A DNA stretch of 32,463 bases, from positions 1 to 32,463 of the forward strand of contig JAFSJK010000013.1 of NCBI GenBank assembly GCA_017439305.1. Reading direction: 5' to 3'. The position numbers were made by a program, and so were the translations under genes. Below, one piece after another: positions 1-8,019 of the stretch (its first letter is position 1; every line of letters begins with the position of its first letter). Origin of the DNA: Bacteroidales bacterium (GTDB lineage Bacteria; Bacteroidota; Bacteroidia; Bacteroidales; UBA932). The notes beneath the pieces are model-generated. The model saw only the letters and a program-made list of their open reading frames with translations. It was not told the origin of the DNA and searched no databases.

Positions 1-27
1 ACGCTGAGCAGATTTCGTGTTTGCCAT
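1..27 (-). CDS. rpsT: 30S ribosomal protein S20, 5' end only (cut by window start)
   Basis: Reading the minus strand from position 27 gives ATG followed by MANTKSAQR, which matches the conserved N-terminus of ribosomal protein S20 (MANxKSAxKR). Only nine codons lie in the window. S20 binds 16S rRNA early in small-subunit assembly. The gene lies 20 nt downstream of tRNA-Glu on the same strand and probably shares its promoter. The call rests on a short peptide plus context, so it is likely but not certain. Confidence 0.72.
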
Positions 28-47
28 TATGTTCTTTTTTTATCTTT

Positions 48-122
48 TGGTAGTGGGTAGGAGAATCGAACTCCTATTGCGGGAATGAAAATCCCGAGTA
101 CTAACCGTTATACGAACCCACC
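48..122 (-). tRNA. tRNA-Glu (anticodon TTC)
   Basis: The minus strand folds as a complete tRNA cloverleaf. The acceptor stem GGTGGGT pairs with ACCCACT (first pair G-U). The anticodon stem CGGGA/TCCCG encloses loop TTTTCAT, giving anticodon TTC for glutamate. The T arm is AGGAG-TTCGATT-CTCCT. The discriminator is A and the 3' CCA is encoded (positions 50-48). It precedes rpsT on the same strand. Confidence 0.95.
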
Positions 123-163
123 GGCTCACCTTCAGGAACGGAGGCCCGCTCCAAAAGGGAATG

Positions 164-195
164 CAAAGGTAAGAAGATTTTCTTACTCCACCAAA
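164..195 (-). promoter_or_regulatory. Bacteroidota-type promoter for tRNA-Glu/rpsT
   Basis: On the minus strand TTTG (195-192) is followed after 20 nt by TACCTTTG (171-164), a full match to the Bacteroidota -33/-7 consensus. Transcription would start near 157-159, about 35 nt before the tRNA. The -33 element abuts the stop codon of the DUF4837 gene. A perfect inverted repeat (169-186) lies in the spacer and touches the -7 box. Confidence 0.8.
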
Positions 196-1197
196 TTATT
201 TTTCATTATTTTTCCACTCGAAGGAATAGAGGATGGACTCGACCTGGCGGAGGTACTGCCGCTTGTCATATTTCGGCGCATAGACAAAGGCCTCCAGGAC
301 GATGATGTCCTTCCCGTCCTGGCTGTAGAAGGAGTGGGAAACGAAGGGGCCGCCCATGAAATCGCCCTGCACTTCCCAAAAACCGCGGGTCTCCATGAAA
401 TCGATTCCCCGGTATTTCAGGGAGCGGGTGGTAGGTTCCACGGCCGGAGAAGTGGTCATGTAGGTGCCGTCGAACATTCCGGGTACATTCGCCTGCATCA
501 CCTCATTGCGACGGGAGATGATGTTCTCCAGCGAGAAAGGATCCTTCTCTGGCACCGGATACCGGTAAATGAGGACCGTCTGGATGGTGTACTGCTTCTC
601 GTCGGCGATCCACACGAAGTCATCCGTCTGTTTCCGGAGCTTGTAGCCCGACGGGAAATGCAGGATGCCGCCCGTGAGTTTCTCCACCGGATCACGCAAG
701 GTAAGTTCCTCATACAGGATGGAGTTCGCGATGATGCGGTCGCGCTCGGCCGCCTCGAAGAACTCGGGCAGCTGCTCCCGGGCCTCGGCGATGATAGCCA
801 GGGCCCCTTCCTGGTCATGGGCGTTGACCTGGGCCACACTCTGCGGCTTGGCCCACTGGTCCCGCTTGTACATCATCCCGGTCGTCTGATTTTGGGGATT
901 GATGTTCAGGATCAGGATGTTCCGGTGCATCTTGAACATATTGTTGAAACTTCCCGGAGGGACGTTCGCCAGGGTGAAAAGCGGTTCCCGCTGCGCGAGG
1001 TAGGGGCAATCCTCCGCCAGGATGCCGCGTAAGGCGTTGCCGATCTCGCCTTCCCAGTTGTCCTTGTCGATCACGACGACGATTTCACCGGCCTTGCCGC
1101 TCACGTTGGGGAGGAGCGGTCCGCGGTTTTTCGATTTGCAGCCCGTGAGCGAAAGAAGGACGGCCGCCAGGGCGAGGAGGAGAGTTGTCTTTTTCAT
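196..1197 (-). CDS. DUF4837 family lipoprotein
   Basis: The 333-residue product begins with a lipoprotein signal peptide (MKKTTLLLALAAVLLSLTGC), with the lipobox cysteine at residue 20, so it is probably lipid-anchored in the envelope. The remainder resembles the DUF4837 family found in Bacteroidota, for which I know no biochemical function. It is the last gene of the leftward cluster M23-dxr-rseP-DUF4837, starting 6 nt after the rseP stop, so it is likely co-transcribed. Adjacency to rseP suggests an envelope role, but this is inference. Its 3' end overlaps the region holding the rpsT/tRNA-Glu promoter. Confidence 0.85.
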   Translation of the reverse strand: MKKTTLLLALAAVLLSLTGCKSKNRGPLLPNVSGKAGEIVVVIDKDNWEGEIGNALRGILAEDCPYLAQREPLFTLANVPPGSFNNMFKMHRNILILNINPQNQTTGMMYKRDQWAKPQSVAQVNAHDQEGALAIIAEAREQLPEFFEAAERDRIIANSILYEELTLRDPVEKLTGGILHFPSGYKLRKQTDDFVWIADEKQYTIQTVLIYRYPVPEKDPFSLENIISRRNEVMQANVPGMFDGTYMTTSPAVEPTTRSLKYRGIDFMETRGFWEVQGDFMGGPFVSHSFYSQDGKDIIVLEAFVYAPKYDKRQYLRQVESILYSFEWKNNEK

Positions 1198-1203
1198 ATC
1201 CGT

Positions 1204-2535
1204 TTATCTTATCAATCTTCCGATGTCATTTCCGAAGGCCAGCATCATCAGCAGGATGAGCAGCACCATTCCCACCATCTGTGCCGCCAGGATGAACTTG
1301 TCCCCGGGCTTCCGGCCCGTCACCATCTCATACAGGCACATGACGATATGGCCGCCGTCGAGGGCCGGGATCGGGAGGAGGTTCATCACTCCCAGCATGA
1401 TGGACAGCAGGGCCAGCAGCGTCAGGAACCGGTACCAGTCCCACTCGGCCGGGAACACCTGGCCGATGGCGATGAAACTGCCCACCGACTTGTACGCCTC
1501 GGTCCGGGGCGTGGCAACGAGCCGGAGGTCCTGCAGATATCCGCCGATGGTGGAGAACGTCAGCCGGAATCCGGCCGGAATCGCCTGCAGGAAACTGTAT
1601 TCCCGTCTTTCATAACCCGGGAATACGGTATATACCCCCACCCGTCCGGTGGAATCGACCTGGAGGGCGACCTCGAGACTGTCGGCACCCCGGAGGATGG
1701 AGACCGGAACTTCCCGGCCTGCATGGACGGCAAAGACCTTCCGGGCATCCTGCAGATACGGCGTAGACTCCCCTGCCACGGCCACGATCCGGTCACCATG
1801 GAGGAGGCGTTCGCCGTTGGGGGCCGAAACGACCGTATCCACGACGAAAGGCACCGCCAGGTCAAACATCCCCGGAGAGTTCAGCACCTCTCCGATCCGG
1901 GACTGGTCGATATACAGTTCCAGGGTATCGGTTCCCCGGAGGACCGTTGCCTTGCGGACGTCCCGCCGGGCCAGGTCGATCTGCAAGGTGGAGAAATCGT
2001 CCGGGACATAGTCGTCTAGCCGGAGGATCCGGTCGCCGGAGCGGAAGCCCATATCGTAGGCCAATTCATTGACATAGATGGCATTGCCCTCATTGCGCAG
2101 ATAGGCCTCCCCCCAGATGTCCAGAATCAGGATATAGGCGAGGATGGCGAAGATGAAGTTGTTCAGCACGCCGCCGGACATCACAAGGAGGCGCTGCCAG
2201 GCAGGATGGGTGCGGAACTCCCACGGCTGGGGATCCCGCTTCATCGACTCCGTGTCCAAGGACTCGTCGATCATCCCGGCGATTTTGCAGTAGCCGCCGA
2301 GAGGAAGCCAGCCGATGCCGTATTCGGTCTCCCACTCCGCGGCCTTCGGAAACAGCTTCGTGAACCAGGCCGACTTCGTGGAGAAGAGTTTCGTCCCGCC
2401 GATGTCGAAGAACAGGAAGAACTTGTCCACCCGGATGCGGAACAGCTTGGCCCACAGGAAATGCCCGAGCTCATGCAGGAGGATGAGCACGGACAGGGCC
2501 AGGATGACCTGGAGGGTCTTGACGAGAACTACCAT
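1204..2535 (-). CDS. rseP: RseP-type site-2 intramembrane zinc metalloprotease (M50B)
   Basis: The 443-aa product has the M50 zinc motif HELGH at residues 21-25 inside the first transmembrane helix and the third-ligand motif NLLPIPALDGGH near residue 388. Two divergent PDZ-like regions lie between them (about residues 130-310), and hydrophobic helices close the C-terminus. The family cleaves membrane-embedded substrates such as anti-sigma factors or remnant signal peptides in the inner membrane. The start overlaps the end of dxr by 7 nt, which indicates translational coupling. The dxr-rseP order is common in Bacteroidota. No anti-sigma/sigma pair is present in the window, so the substrate is unknown. 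Confidence 0.93.
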   Translation of the reverse strand: MVVLVKTLQVILALSVLILLHELGHFLWAKLFRIRVDKFFLFFDIGGTKLFSTKSAWFTKLFPKAAEWETEYGIGWLPLGGYCKIAGMIDESLDTESMKRDPQPWEFRTHPAWQRLLVMSGGVLNNFIFAILAYILILDIWGEAYLRNEGNAIYVNELAYDMGFRSGDRILRLDDYVPDDFSTLQIDLARRDVRKATVLRGTDTLELYIDQSRIGEVLNSPGMFDLAVPFVVDTVVSAPNGERLLHGDRIVAVAGESTPYLQDARKVFAVHAGREVPVSILRGADSLEVALQVDSTGRVGVYTVFPGYERREYSFLQAIPAGFRLTFSTIGGYLQDLRLVATPRTEAYKSVGSFIAIGQVFPAEWDWYRFLTLLALLSIMLGVMNLLPIPALDGGHIVMCLYEMVTGRKPGDKFILAAQMVGMVLLILLMMLAFGNDIGRLIR

Positions 2536-3683
2536 ATCAGACTGCGGGCACGGGCGAAGGCTTCGTCGTTCGTGGCGAAGATCTCTTCCAGGGAGGGTTC
2601 CGCTACAAATTCCGTGCGCGCAATCGTTTCCGAGACGACGGAAGCGATATCATAGAAGCCGATCCGGTCCTCAAGGTAAGCGGCGACGGCCGCCTCATTG
2701 GCCGCATTCAGGGCGCAAGGGACATTTCCGCCACGGCCGATGGCATCGAAAGAAAGCCGGAGGCAGGGGAACTTGTCCAGGTCCGGTTCGGAAAAGGTCA
2801 GGGCACCCAGGGCGCTGAAATCCAGTTTCCGGTTGTTCAGCGACAGGCGCTCCGGATAAGCGAGCGCCAGCTGGATGGGCTCCCGCATGTCCGGACAGCC
2901 GAGCTGGGCGATGACGGCCCCGTCCACGAACTCCACCATCGAATGGATGACCGACTCGGGATGGACGACCACGTGGATCCGTTCCGGTTCCACGTCGAAA
3001 AGCCACTTGGCCTCGATCACCTCAAAGCCCTTGTTCATCATCGTGGCGGAGTCGATGGTGATCTTGGCGCCCATGCTCCAGTTGGGATGGCGGAGAGCCT
3101 GGTCCTTGCCCGCCCGCTCGATTTTCTCCCGCGGCCAGGTGCGGAAAGGACCGCCGGAGGCCGTCAGGTGAATACGTTCGACCGGATTCCCCTGCGCTGC
3201 CTGGAGGCACTGGAAGATGGCCGAATGCTCGGAATCCACCGGAAGGATCTTCACCCTGTTCCGCCGGGCTTCCGCCATCACGACGGATCCTGCGGCGACG
3301 AGGGTCTCCTTGTTCGCCAGGGCGATGTCCTTGCCGGCCCGGATGGCCGACAGCGTGGGCCTGAGCCCGCTGAAGCCCACCATGGAAGCGACGACGATGT
3401 CCACCTTCTCCCCCGTCACGAGGTCACAGGCAGCGTCGATGCCGGCATGGGCTTCCGTAGCGGTTCCGGCAAGGGCTGCTTTCACCCCGTCATACCGGGC
3501 GGTGTCGCAGATGACCGCATGAGGGACGGAAAACGCACGGGCCTGCTCCACCAGGAGAGACGCATTGCTTCCGGCCGATATCATCTCCACTTCAAAGCGG
3601 TCCGGATGCTGCCGGACCACATCCAGCGTCTGGCAACCGATCGACCCCGTCGACCCCAGGATGGCTATCCTTTTCTTTTCCAT
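2529..3683 (-). CDS. dxr: 1-deoxy-D-xylulose 5-phosphate reductoisomerase
   Basis: Dxr converts DXP to 2-C-methyl-D-erythritol 4-phosphate with NADPH, the second step of the MEP isoprenoid pathway in the cytoplasm. The 384-aa product starts MEKKRIAILGSTGSIG, with the NADPH-binding loop GSTGSIG. Further family motifs are VDSEHSAIFQCL, TASGGPFRT and KITIDSATMMNKGFE. A longer open frame reaches 3740, but the start at 3683 places the Rossmann strand at the N-terminus as in homologues and leaves 1 nt after the upstream stop. It sits between an M23-like protein and rseP. Isoprenoid output links it to uppS, which is also in this window. Confidence 0.96.
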   Translation of the reverse strand: MEKKRIAILGSTGSIGCQTLDVVRQHPDRFEVEMISAGSNASLLVEQARAFSVPHAVICDTARYDGVKAALAGTATEAHAGIDAACDLVTGEKVDIVVASMVGFSGLRPTLSAIRAGKDIALANKETLVAAGSVVMAEARRNRVKILPVDSEHSAIFQCLQAAQGNPVERIHLTASGGPFRTWPREKIERAGKDQALRHPNWSMGAKITIDSATMMNKGFEVIEAKWLFDVEPERIHVVVHPESVIHSMVEFVDGAVIAQLGCPDMREPIQLALAYPERLSLNNRKLDFSALGALTFSEPDLDKFPCLRLSFDAIGRGGNVPCALNAANEAAVAAYLEDRIGFYDIASVVSETIARTEFVAEPSLEEIFATNDEAFARARSLIW

Positions 3684-3684
3684 G

Positions 3685-4530
3685 TCAAAAACTGATATAG
3701 GCCGCAGGATCCACGGCCTCGCCCTCATACCATAATTCAAAACGGAGATGATCCCCCTTCGTGAGGGATGCGGAGCTGCCGATCAGGGCCACGGGTGTTC
3801 CGGCCTTCACGGCGTCGCCCGGCTTGCGGAGCAGCCGTTCGTTATGCTTGTACACCGACAGGATGTCCCCCTTGTGCTGGATGGCGATGGTGTAACCCTC
3901 CGCATCGTCCCATCCGGAGAAAACGACCGTGCCGTCCAGGACGGACATCACGGTGGAACCGGACGGAGCCGTCACGTCCAGATACGGATGCATGGCCCGG
4001 TCGAACCCTTGGGATACGACCCCCTTGACGGGCGTATAGAATGCAAGGGCTTCGATAGGCAGGTTCCGGCGGGGGCCGGCGACCTCGAACTGTTCCGACT
4101 CCACCACCCGGGCCCGGAGCAGGGAATCCCGGCGGGCGAGGAAAGCGGTGTCCACTTCCTCCCGGGCGGCCTGCCGCATCAGGATCAGGCTGTCCAGCAG
4201 CAGCGGCTCCTCGCCGGCCACCACTTTCTTCAGGTTTTCGGTATAGAGTTCCCACTGGAGGATCTGGGTTTCCAGGGAATCGATGCGCATCGCGTTCTGG
4301 ACGGCCTGCCGGCGCGCCCGGGCATCCGGGTAGCCCGGGATGAAGGTCCGGAGCGGCGTATAGGCAATGAGCAGGAACAGCAACAGAAGCAGCAGGACGG
4401 AAACGGAAACGATGGCAGCGATGGTGACCGGGCGGGAAAACACCCTCGACCAGATCCGCTCGTGCGAAAGGGCGTCGGTCACCGCTATCCGATATTTCCT
4501 TGTCTCGCGCTTATTATTGTCATTAGCCAT
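3685..4530 (-). CDS. Membrane-anchored M23-like (LytM) protein with a substituted metal ligand
   Basis: The 281-aa product has a cytoplasmic N-terminus, one transmembrane helix (about residues 35-57), a periplasmic predicted helical/coiled region (about 70-145) and a C-terminal LytM/M23 domain (about 165-281). The M23 zinc residues H181 and D185 (HPYLD) and the catalytic-type H229 (YKHN) are present. The usual HLHFE motif reads HLRFE: H261 is kept, but the last zinc ligand is R263 (codon at 3742-3744). This suggests a weak or inactive hydrolase, perhaps an activator or scaffold like EnvC/NlpD, though that is inference. It leads the cluster with dxr and rseP and diverges from yqgF, whose promoter overlaps its first codons. 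Confidence 0.85.
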   Translation of the reverse strand: MANDNNKRETRKYRIAVTDALSHERIWSRVFSRPVTIAAIVSVSVLLLLLLFLLIAYTPLRTFIPGYPDARARRQAVQNAMRIDSLETQILQWELYTENLKKVVAGEEPLLLDSLILMRQAAREEVDTAFLARRDSLLRARVVESEQFEVAGPRRNLPIEALAFYTPVKGVVSQGFDRAMHPYLDVTAPSGSTVMSVLDGTVVFSGWDDAEGYTIAIQHKGDILSVYKHNERLLRKPGDAVKAGTPVALIGSSASLTKGDHLRFELWYEGEAVDPAAYISF

Positions 4531-4547
4531 AAAAAATGTTATCTTTG
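4517..4547 (+). promoter_or_regulatory. Promoter of yqgF, giving a nearly leaderless transcript
   Basis: TTG (4517-4519) is followed after 20 nt by TATCTTTG (4540-4547), matching the Bacteroidota sigma-ABfA consensus. The yqgF start codon lies only 6 nt beyond the -7 box, so the transcript should begin at or next to the ATG. The -33 element lies inside the first codons of the divergent M23-like gene. Confidence 0.75.
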
Positions 4548-4553
4548 CAATCT

Positions 4554-5039
4554 ATGGACAGACTTATCGGTATTGATTATGGACGCAGACGCACCGGCCT
4601 GGCCGTGAGCGATCCGCTCCGTATCTTTGCCTCTGCCCTGGATACGGTCGATTCTGCAAAGTTAATAGATTATCTCAAAAAATATGCGGAAAAAGAGACA
4701 ATCGAACGCTTTGTCGTCGGTTATCTCACGAACCTGGACGGGCGTCCGGCCGAAGCCCGGGCCGACGTGGACGTGTTCCTGAAAGCCCTCGGAAAGGCCT
4801 TTCCCGACACGCCGGTCTCCCTGGAGGACGAACGGTTCACCTCCGTCCTCGCCCATCAGGCGATGATCGACGGCGGCATGAAGGCAAGCGACCGGCGCGA
4901 CAAGAAATCCGTGGACCGGATCAGCGCCGCCATCATCCTGCAGGGGTACATGGACCGTACTTCGGGCGCGACTTTTGCAGTGAATCCGGATTCCGTCCCG
5001 GTCAGCCTGTCCCGCAACAAGACAAGGAAAAGACGATGA
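4554..5039 (+). CDS. yqgF: YqgF/RuvX RNase H-like nuclease (putative Holliday junction resolvase)
   Basis: The 161-aa product begins MDRLIGIDYGRRRTGLAVSD, the first acidic strand of the RuvC/RNase H-like fold in YqgF proteins. SLEDERFTS and DRISAAIILQGYM supply the other conserved acidic positions. Family members act in 16S rRNA 5'-end maturation and have been proposed to process Holliday junctions. An in-frame ATG lies at 4536, but homology and the -7 box at 4540-4547 support the start at 4554. The stop overlaps the start of def by 4 nt (ATGA), so translation is coupled. Confidence 0.92.
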   Translation: MDRLIGIDYGRRRTGLAVSDPLRIFASALDTVDSAKLIDYLKKYAEKETIERFVVGYLTNLDGRPAEARADVDVFLKALGKAFPDTPVSLEDERFTSVLAHQAMIDGGMKASDRRDKKSVDRISAAIILQGYMDRTSGATFAVNPDSVPVSLSRNKTRKRR

Positions 5040-5590
5040 TACAACCGATATACCTCTATGGTTCGGAGGTCCTGCGCCGGAAGGCCCAGCCTGCCGACCT
5101 CGAAAAGAAAGACGAACTGAAGGCCCTCGTCCAGGACCTTCGCGACACCCTTGCCCGTGCCGACGGCTGCGGCCTCGCCGCACCCCAGATCGGCGTTAGC
5201 CTCCGCGTGGTGATCGTGGACGGAGACGTGGTCTCCGACGTGTACGACTACCTCAAAGATTTCCGGCGCGTGATCATCAATCCGGAGATACTGGAGGAAA
5301 GCGAGGAAAAGAACACCTATTCCGAAGGCTGCCTGAGCATCCCGAACCTGTACTGCGACGTCGTCCGCCCCGCGAAGATCACCCTCCGCTACTACAACGA
5401 GGACCTCGTCCAGGTCACCGAGACCCTGGACAAGTTCGCCGCCCGGATGGTCCAGCACGAGCTCTCGCACCTGGACGGCAACCTGTTCACGGACAACGTC
5501 CCGCCCATCCGCAAGAAGATGATTGCGGGCAAGCTCCAGAACATCGCCAAGGGAAAGGTCCATCCCCACTACAACAGCAAACTCAAATAA
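5036..5590 (+). CDS. def: Peptide deformylase
   Basis: The enzyme removes the N-formyl group from nascent proteins, using a ferrous or zinc ion. All three family motifs are visible in the 184-aa product: GCGLAAPQIG (44-53), EGCLS (97-101, metal cysteine C99) and HELSH (141-145, two metal histidines and the catalytic glutamate). The length is normal for Bacteroidota. It overlaps yqgF by 4 nt and is followed 9 nt later by the phosphohexomutase gene, consistent with one operon. Confidence 0.96.
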   Translation: MIQPIYLYGSEVLRRKAQPADLEKKDELKALVQDLRDTLARADGCGLAAPQIGVSLRVVIVDGDVVSDVYDYLKDFRRVIINPEILEESEEKNTYSEGCLSIPNLYCDVVRPAKITLRYYNEDLVQVTETLDKFAARMVQHELSHLDGNLFTDNVPPIRKKMIAGKLQNIAKGKVHPHYNSKLK

Positions 5591-5599
5591 CCAATTATC

Positions 5600-6964
5600 A
5601 TGGGAGCATTTCACGCATATGACATCCGCGGTATCTACGGCAAGGACTGGGACCGCGAAACCGCTTACAAGGTCGGATATTTCATCCCCCGGCTGCTGAA
5701 GGCTGACAAGGTCCTGGTGGGCCGCGACTGCCGTGTTTCCTCTCCGGAAATCCATGACGCTGTCATCAAAGGCATCAACGACGCCGGCGCCGACGTGTAC
5801 GACATCGGCCTGAGCTCCACCCCCATGGTGTACTTCGGTACGGCCAATTACGGCTTCCACGCCTCCATCCAGATCACCGCCTCCCACAATGCCGCCCCCT
5901 ACAACGGCATGAAGGTATCCACGACCGACGCCCAGGCCGTCGGCTATGACGCCGGCCTCAAGGAAATCAAGGCCTGGATCGAGGAAGGCGTCCCCACCCC
6001 CGTGGCGGAAAAGCGCGGCAAGGTGTACACGAAAGAGATCCTGGACGACTACATCGCCTTCATGCGCAAGTTCAAGAAGGACCTTTCCGGCATCACCATC
6101 GCCATGGACCTGTCCAACGGCATGTCCAACCTCTTCGCGAAGGAAATCTTCGGGACGGGAGAGAACGTCCACTACCTGTTCGACACCCTGGACGGCACCT
6201 TCCCCAACCACGAGCCCAACCCGCTCATCGAGGCCAACGTCCTGCCCCTGGAGAACCTCGTCCGCGAGGTGAAGGCCGACGCCGGCGTCATCTATGACGG
6301 CGACGCGGACCGCGTGGTCTTCGTGGATGAAAAGGGCGGCTTCATCTCCCCCGACCTCCTTATCGCCCTCATGGGCCGCTACTACGTGAACGAGCGGGGC
6401 CTCAAGGGCATCGTCCTGCAGGACATCCGTTCCTCCAAGGCCGTGGGTGAATACCTTGCCCCGATGGGGTGCAAAATGTACACCTGGAAGGTCGGACGCG
6501 CCTTTGCCGCAGCCAAGCTGCGCGAAATCGACGGCGTCTGGGGCGGCGAGCTGGCCGGACATTTCTACTTCCGCGACTTCTTCTACAGCGACAGCGGCCT
6601 CCTGGCCTCCCTGATCGTCCTTAACATCGTAGCGGACCTCAAGAAGGAAGGCAAGACCCTCAGCCAGGCCATCGCCGAAATCGTCCGCTACAAGAACTCC
6701 GGCGAGATCAACTACCGGGTGGAGGACAAGAAGGGCGCGATGGATGCCGTGAAGGACCATTTCATGGCCCAGGAGAAGGCGACCGCCTTCATGGACTTCG
6801 ACGGCTACCGGATCGAATTCCCCGACTGGTGGCTGAACATCCGTCCGTCCAACACCGAACCTTACCTCCGCTTCCTGTGCGAAGCGACATCCGACGAACT
6901 GCTGCAGCGGAAGATCGCCGAAACCGACGAACTCCTGAAGACCCGCTTCGGCGCAATCCGTTAA
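5600..6964 (+). CDS. Phosphomannomutase/phosphoglucomutase (alpha-D-phosphohexomutase)
   Basis: The 454-aa protein belongs to the phosphohexomutase superfamily, which interconverts hexose 1- and 6-phosphates through a phosphoserine. The active-site loop TASHN places the phosphoserine at S95. The metal-binding loop DGDADR is at 233-238, the sugar-binding GGELAGH near 322-328, and the phosphate-binding RPSNTEPYLR near 421. The overall pattern fits the ManB/AlgC (PMM/PGM) subgroup rather than GlmM, but the substrate cannot be fixed from sequence. It likely supplies activated sugars for envelope polysaccharide. It lies in the yqgF-def cluster. Confidence 0.92.
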   Translation: MGAFHAYDIRGIYGKDWDRETAYKVGYFIPRLLKADKVLVGRDCRVSSPEIHDAVIKGINDAGADVYDIGLSSTPMVYFGTANYGFHASIQITASHNAAPYNGMKVSTTDAQAVGYDAGLKEIKAWIEEGVPTPVAEKRGKVYTKEILDDYIAFMRKFKKDLSGITIAMDLSNGMSNLFAKEIFGTGENVHYLFDTLDGTFPNHEPNPLIEANVLPLENLVREVKADAGVIYDGDADRVVFVDEKGGFISPDLLIALMGRYYVNERGLKGIVLQDIRSSKAVGEYLAPMGCKMYTWKVGRAFAAAKLREIDGVWGGELAGHFYFRDFFYSDSGLLASLIVLNIVADLKKEGKTLSQAIAEIVRYKNSGEINYRVEDKKGAMDAVKDHFMAQEKATAFMDFDGYRIEFPDWWLNIRPSNTEPYLRFLCEATSDELLQRKIAETDELLKTRFGAIR

Positions 6965-6968
6965 GCCA

Positions 6969-8006
6969 ATGCATTTCAAGACGTTACTGACAACCTGCCT
7001 GCTTTCTTCCCTCTGCATCGCCGTGTCCGCCCAGGACAACAGCGCCGATTCCCTGCGCCGTGACTTCGGGCGGATGAGCGTTTCCTCTTCCCGCAGCACG
7101 GGCACCCCGTTTGCCGACACCCTGGACACGGAGAATCCCGGCGTCAAGGTCATCCTGTTCAGCAACGGTACCTTCCGCTACGTCAAGGACCCCAAGGCTG
7201 CCGCTGAAAGCAAGGTGTTCACTGAGCACTGGGATACCCGTGCCGTCAACCCCTACCATGAAGAGAAGTCCCTTCCGGACCGTTTCTCCCTCTGGATCGT
7301 GGATACTTTGGATTCCTATTGCTGCCCCAACAAGACAAGGCCGTCCTCCCAGTTCGGCTACCGGCACGGCCGTCCGCACCAGGGCATCGACCTTCCCTAC
7401 CCCACCGGCACGCCGGTCTACGCCGCCTTTGACGGCAAAGTCCGCGTGTCTGACTATGTGGGCGGCTACGGAAACCTGGTCGTCATCCGCCACGCCAACG
7501 GACTCGAGACCTTCTACGGCCACATGTCCCGCCGCGATGTGGAATCAGGCGACTGGGTGAATGCCGGCGACGTAATCGGCCTGGGCGGCTCTACCGGCCG
7601 TTCCACCGGTCCGCACCTGCATTTCGAGACCCGCTACCGGGGATACGCCTTCGATCCGGCCTGGCTCATCGACTTCGAGACCGGTACACTGCGACACCGC
7701 CTGATGCGTTTCCGCAGCTGGTACTTCAACCCCAACAGCCGCTACGTCATGACCGAAGAGGACGAGGACGAAATCAACCGCGGTGACGAGGAGCAGAAGA
7801 AACTGGCCGAAGAAAAGGCCAAGAAGGAAGCGCAAGCCCGCGCCGCCGCCCAGCGTGCCACCCAGAAGTACTACACGGTCCGCTCCGGCGACACCCTCGG
7901 CAAGATCGCCAAGAAGAACGGCACGACCGTCAAGGCCCTCTGCCGCCTCAACGGCATCAAGGAAACCACCACCCTCCAGATCGGCCGCCGGCTGCGCGTG
8001 CAGTAG
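6969..8006 (+). CDS. Secreted M23 peptidase with C-terminal LysM domain
   Basis: The 345-aa protein has a signal peptide ending near ...AVSAQ (residue 22), an N-terminal region of about 100 residues without a recognised family, and an M23 endopeptidase domain (about 120-240). A charged Lys/Glu/Ala-rich linker (about 262-298) precedes a C-terminal LysM repeat (about 301-345). The zinc residues are intact: H137 and D141 in HQGID, H185, and H216/H218 in HLHFE. It is therefore probably an active peptidoglycan endopeptidase held at the wall by LysM, unlike the M23-like protein at 3685-4530. It starts 4 nt after the mutase stop and is the last gene before a long inverted repeat. Confidence 0.92.
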   Translation: MHFKTLLTTCLLSSLCIAVSAQDNSADSLRRDFGRMSVSSSRSTGTPFADTLDTENPGVKVILFSNGTFRYVKDPKAAAESKVFTEHWDTRAVNPYHEEKSLPDRFSLWIVDTLDSYCCPNKTRPSSQFGYRHGRPHQGIDLPYPTGTPVYAAFDGKVRVSDYVGGYGNLVVIRHANGLETFYGHMSRRDVESGDWVNAGDVIGLGGSTGRSTGPHLHFETRYRGYAFDPAWLIDFETGTLRHRLMRFRSWYFNPNSRYVMTEEDEDEINRGDEEQKKLAEEKAKKEAQARAAAQRATQKYYTVRSGDTLGKIAKKNGTTVKALCRLNGIKETTTLQIGRRLRVQ

Positions 8007-8019
8007 TTCGGCAATAGCA

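Noticed and set aside
4622-4629. A second TATCTTTG inside yqgF
   Set aside because: It fits the -7 consensus but lies within the coding region on the sense strand with no start codon of a new gene downstream; probably chance.
4657-4664. TAACTTTG on the minus strand inside yqgF as a promoter for the M23-dxr-rseP cluster
   Set aside because: The -7 match is good, but no TTG lies at the proper upstream spacing and the leader would be over 120 nt within yqgF. I cannot support it over chance.
4856-7165. A 769-codon minus-strand open frame opposite yqgF, def and the phosphohexomutase
   Set aside because: All three plus-strand genes have full catalytic motifs; the antisense product is compositionally biased and matches nothing I know.
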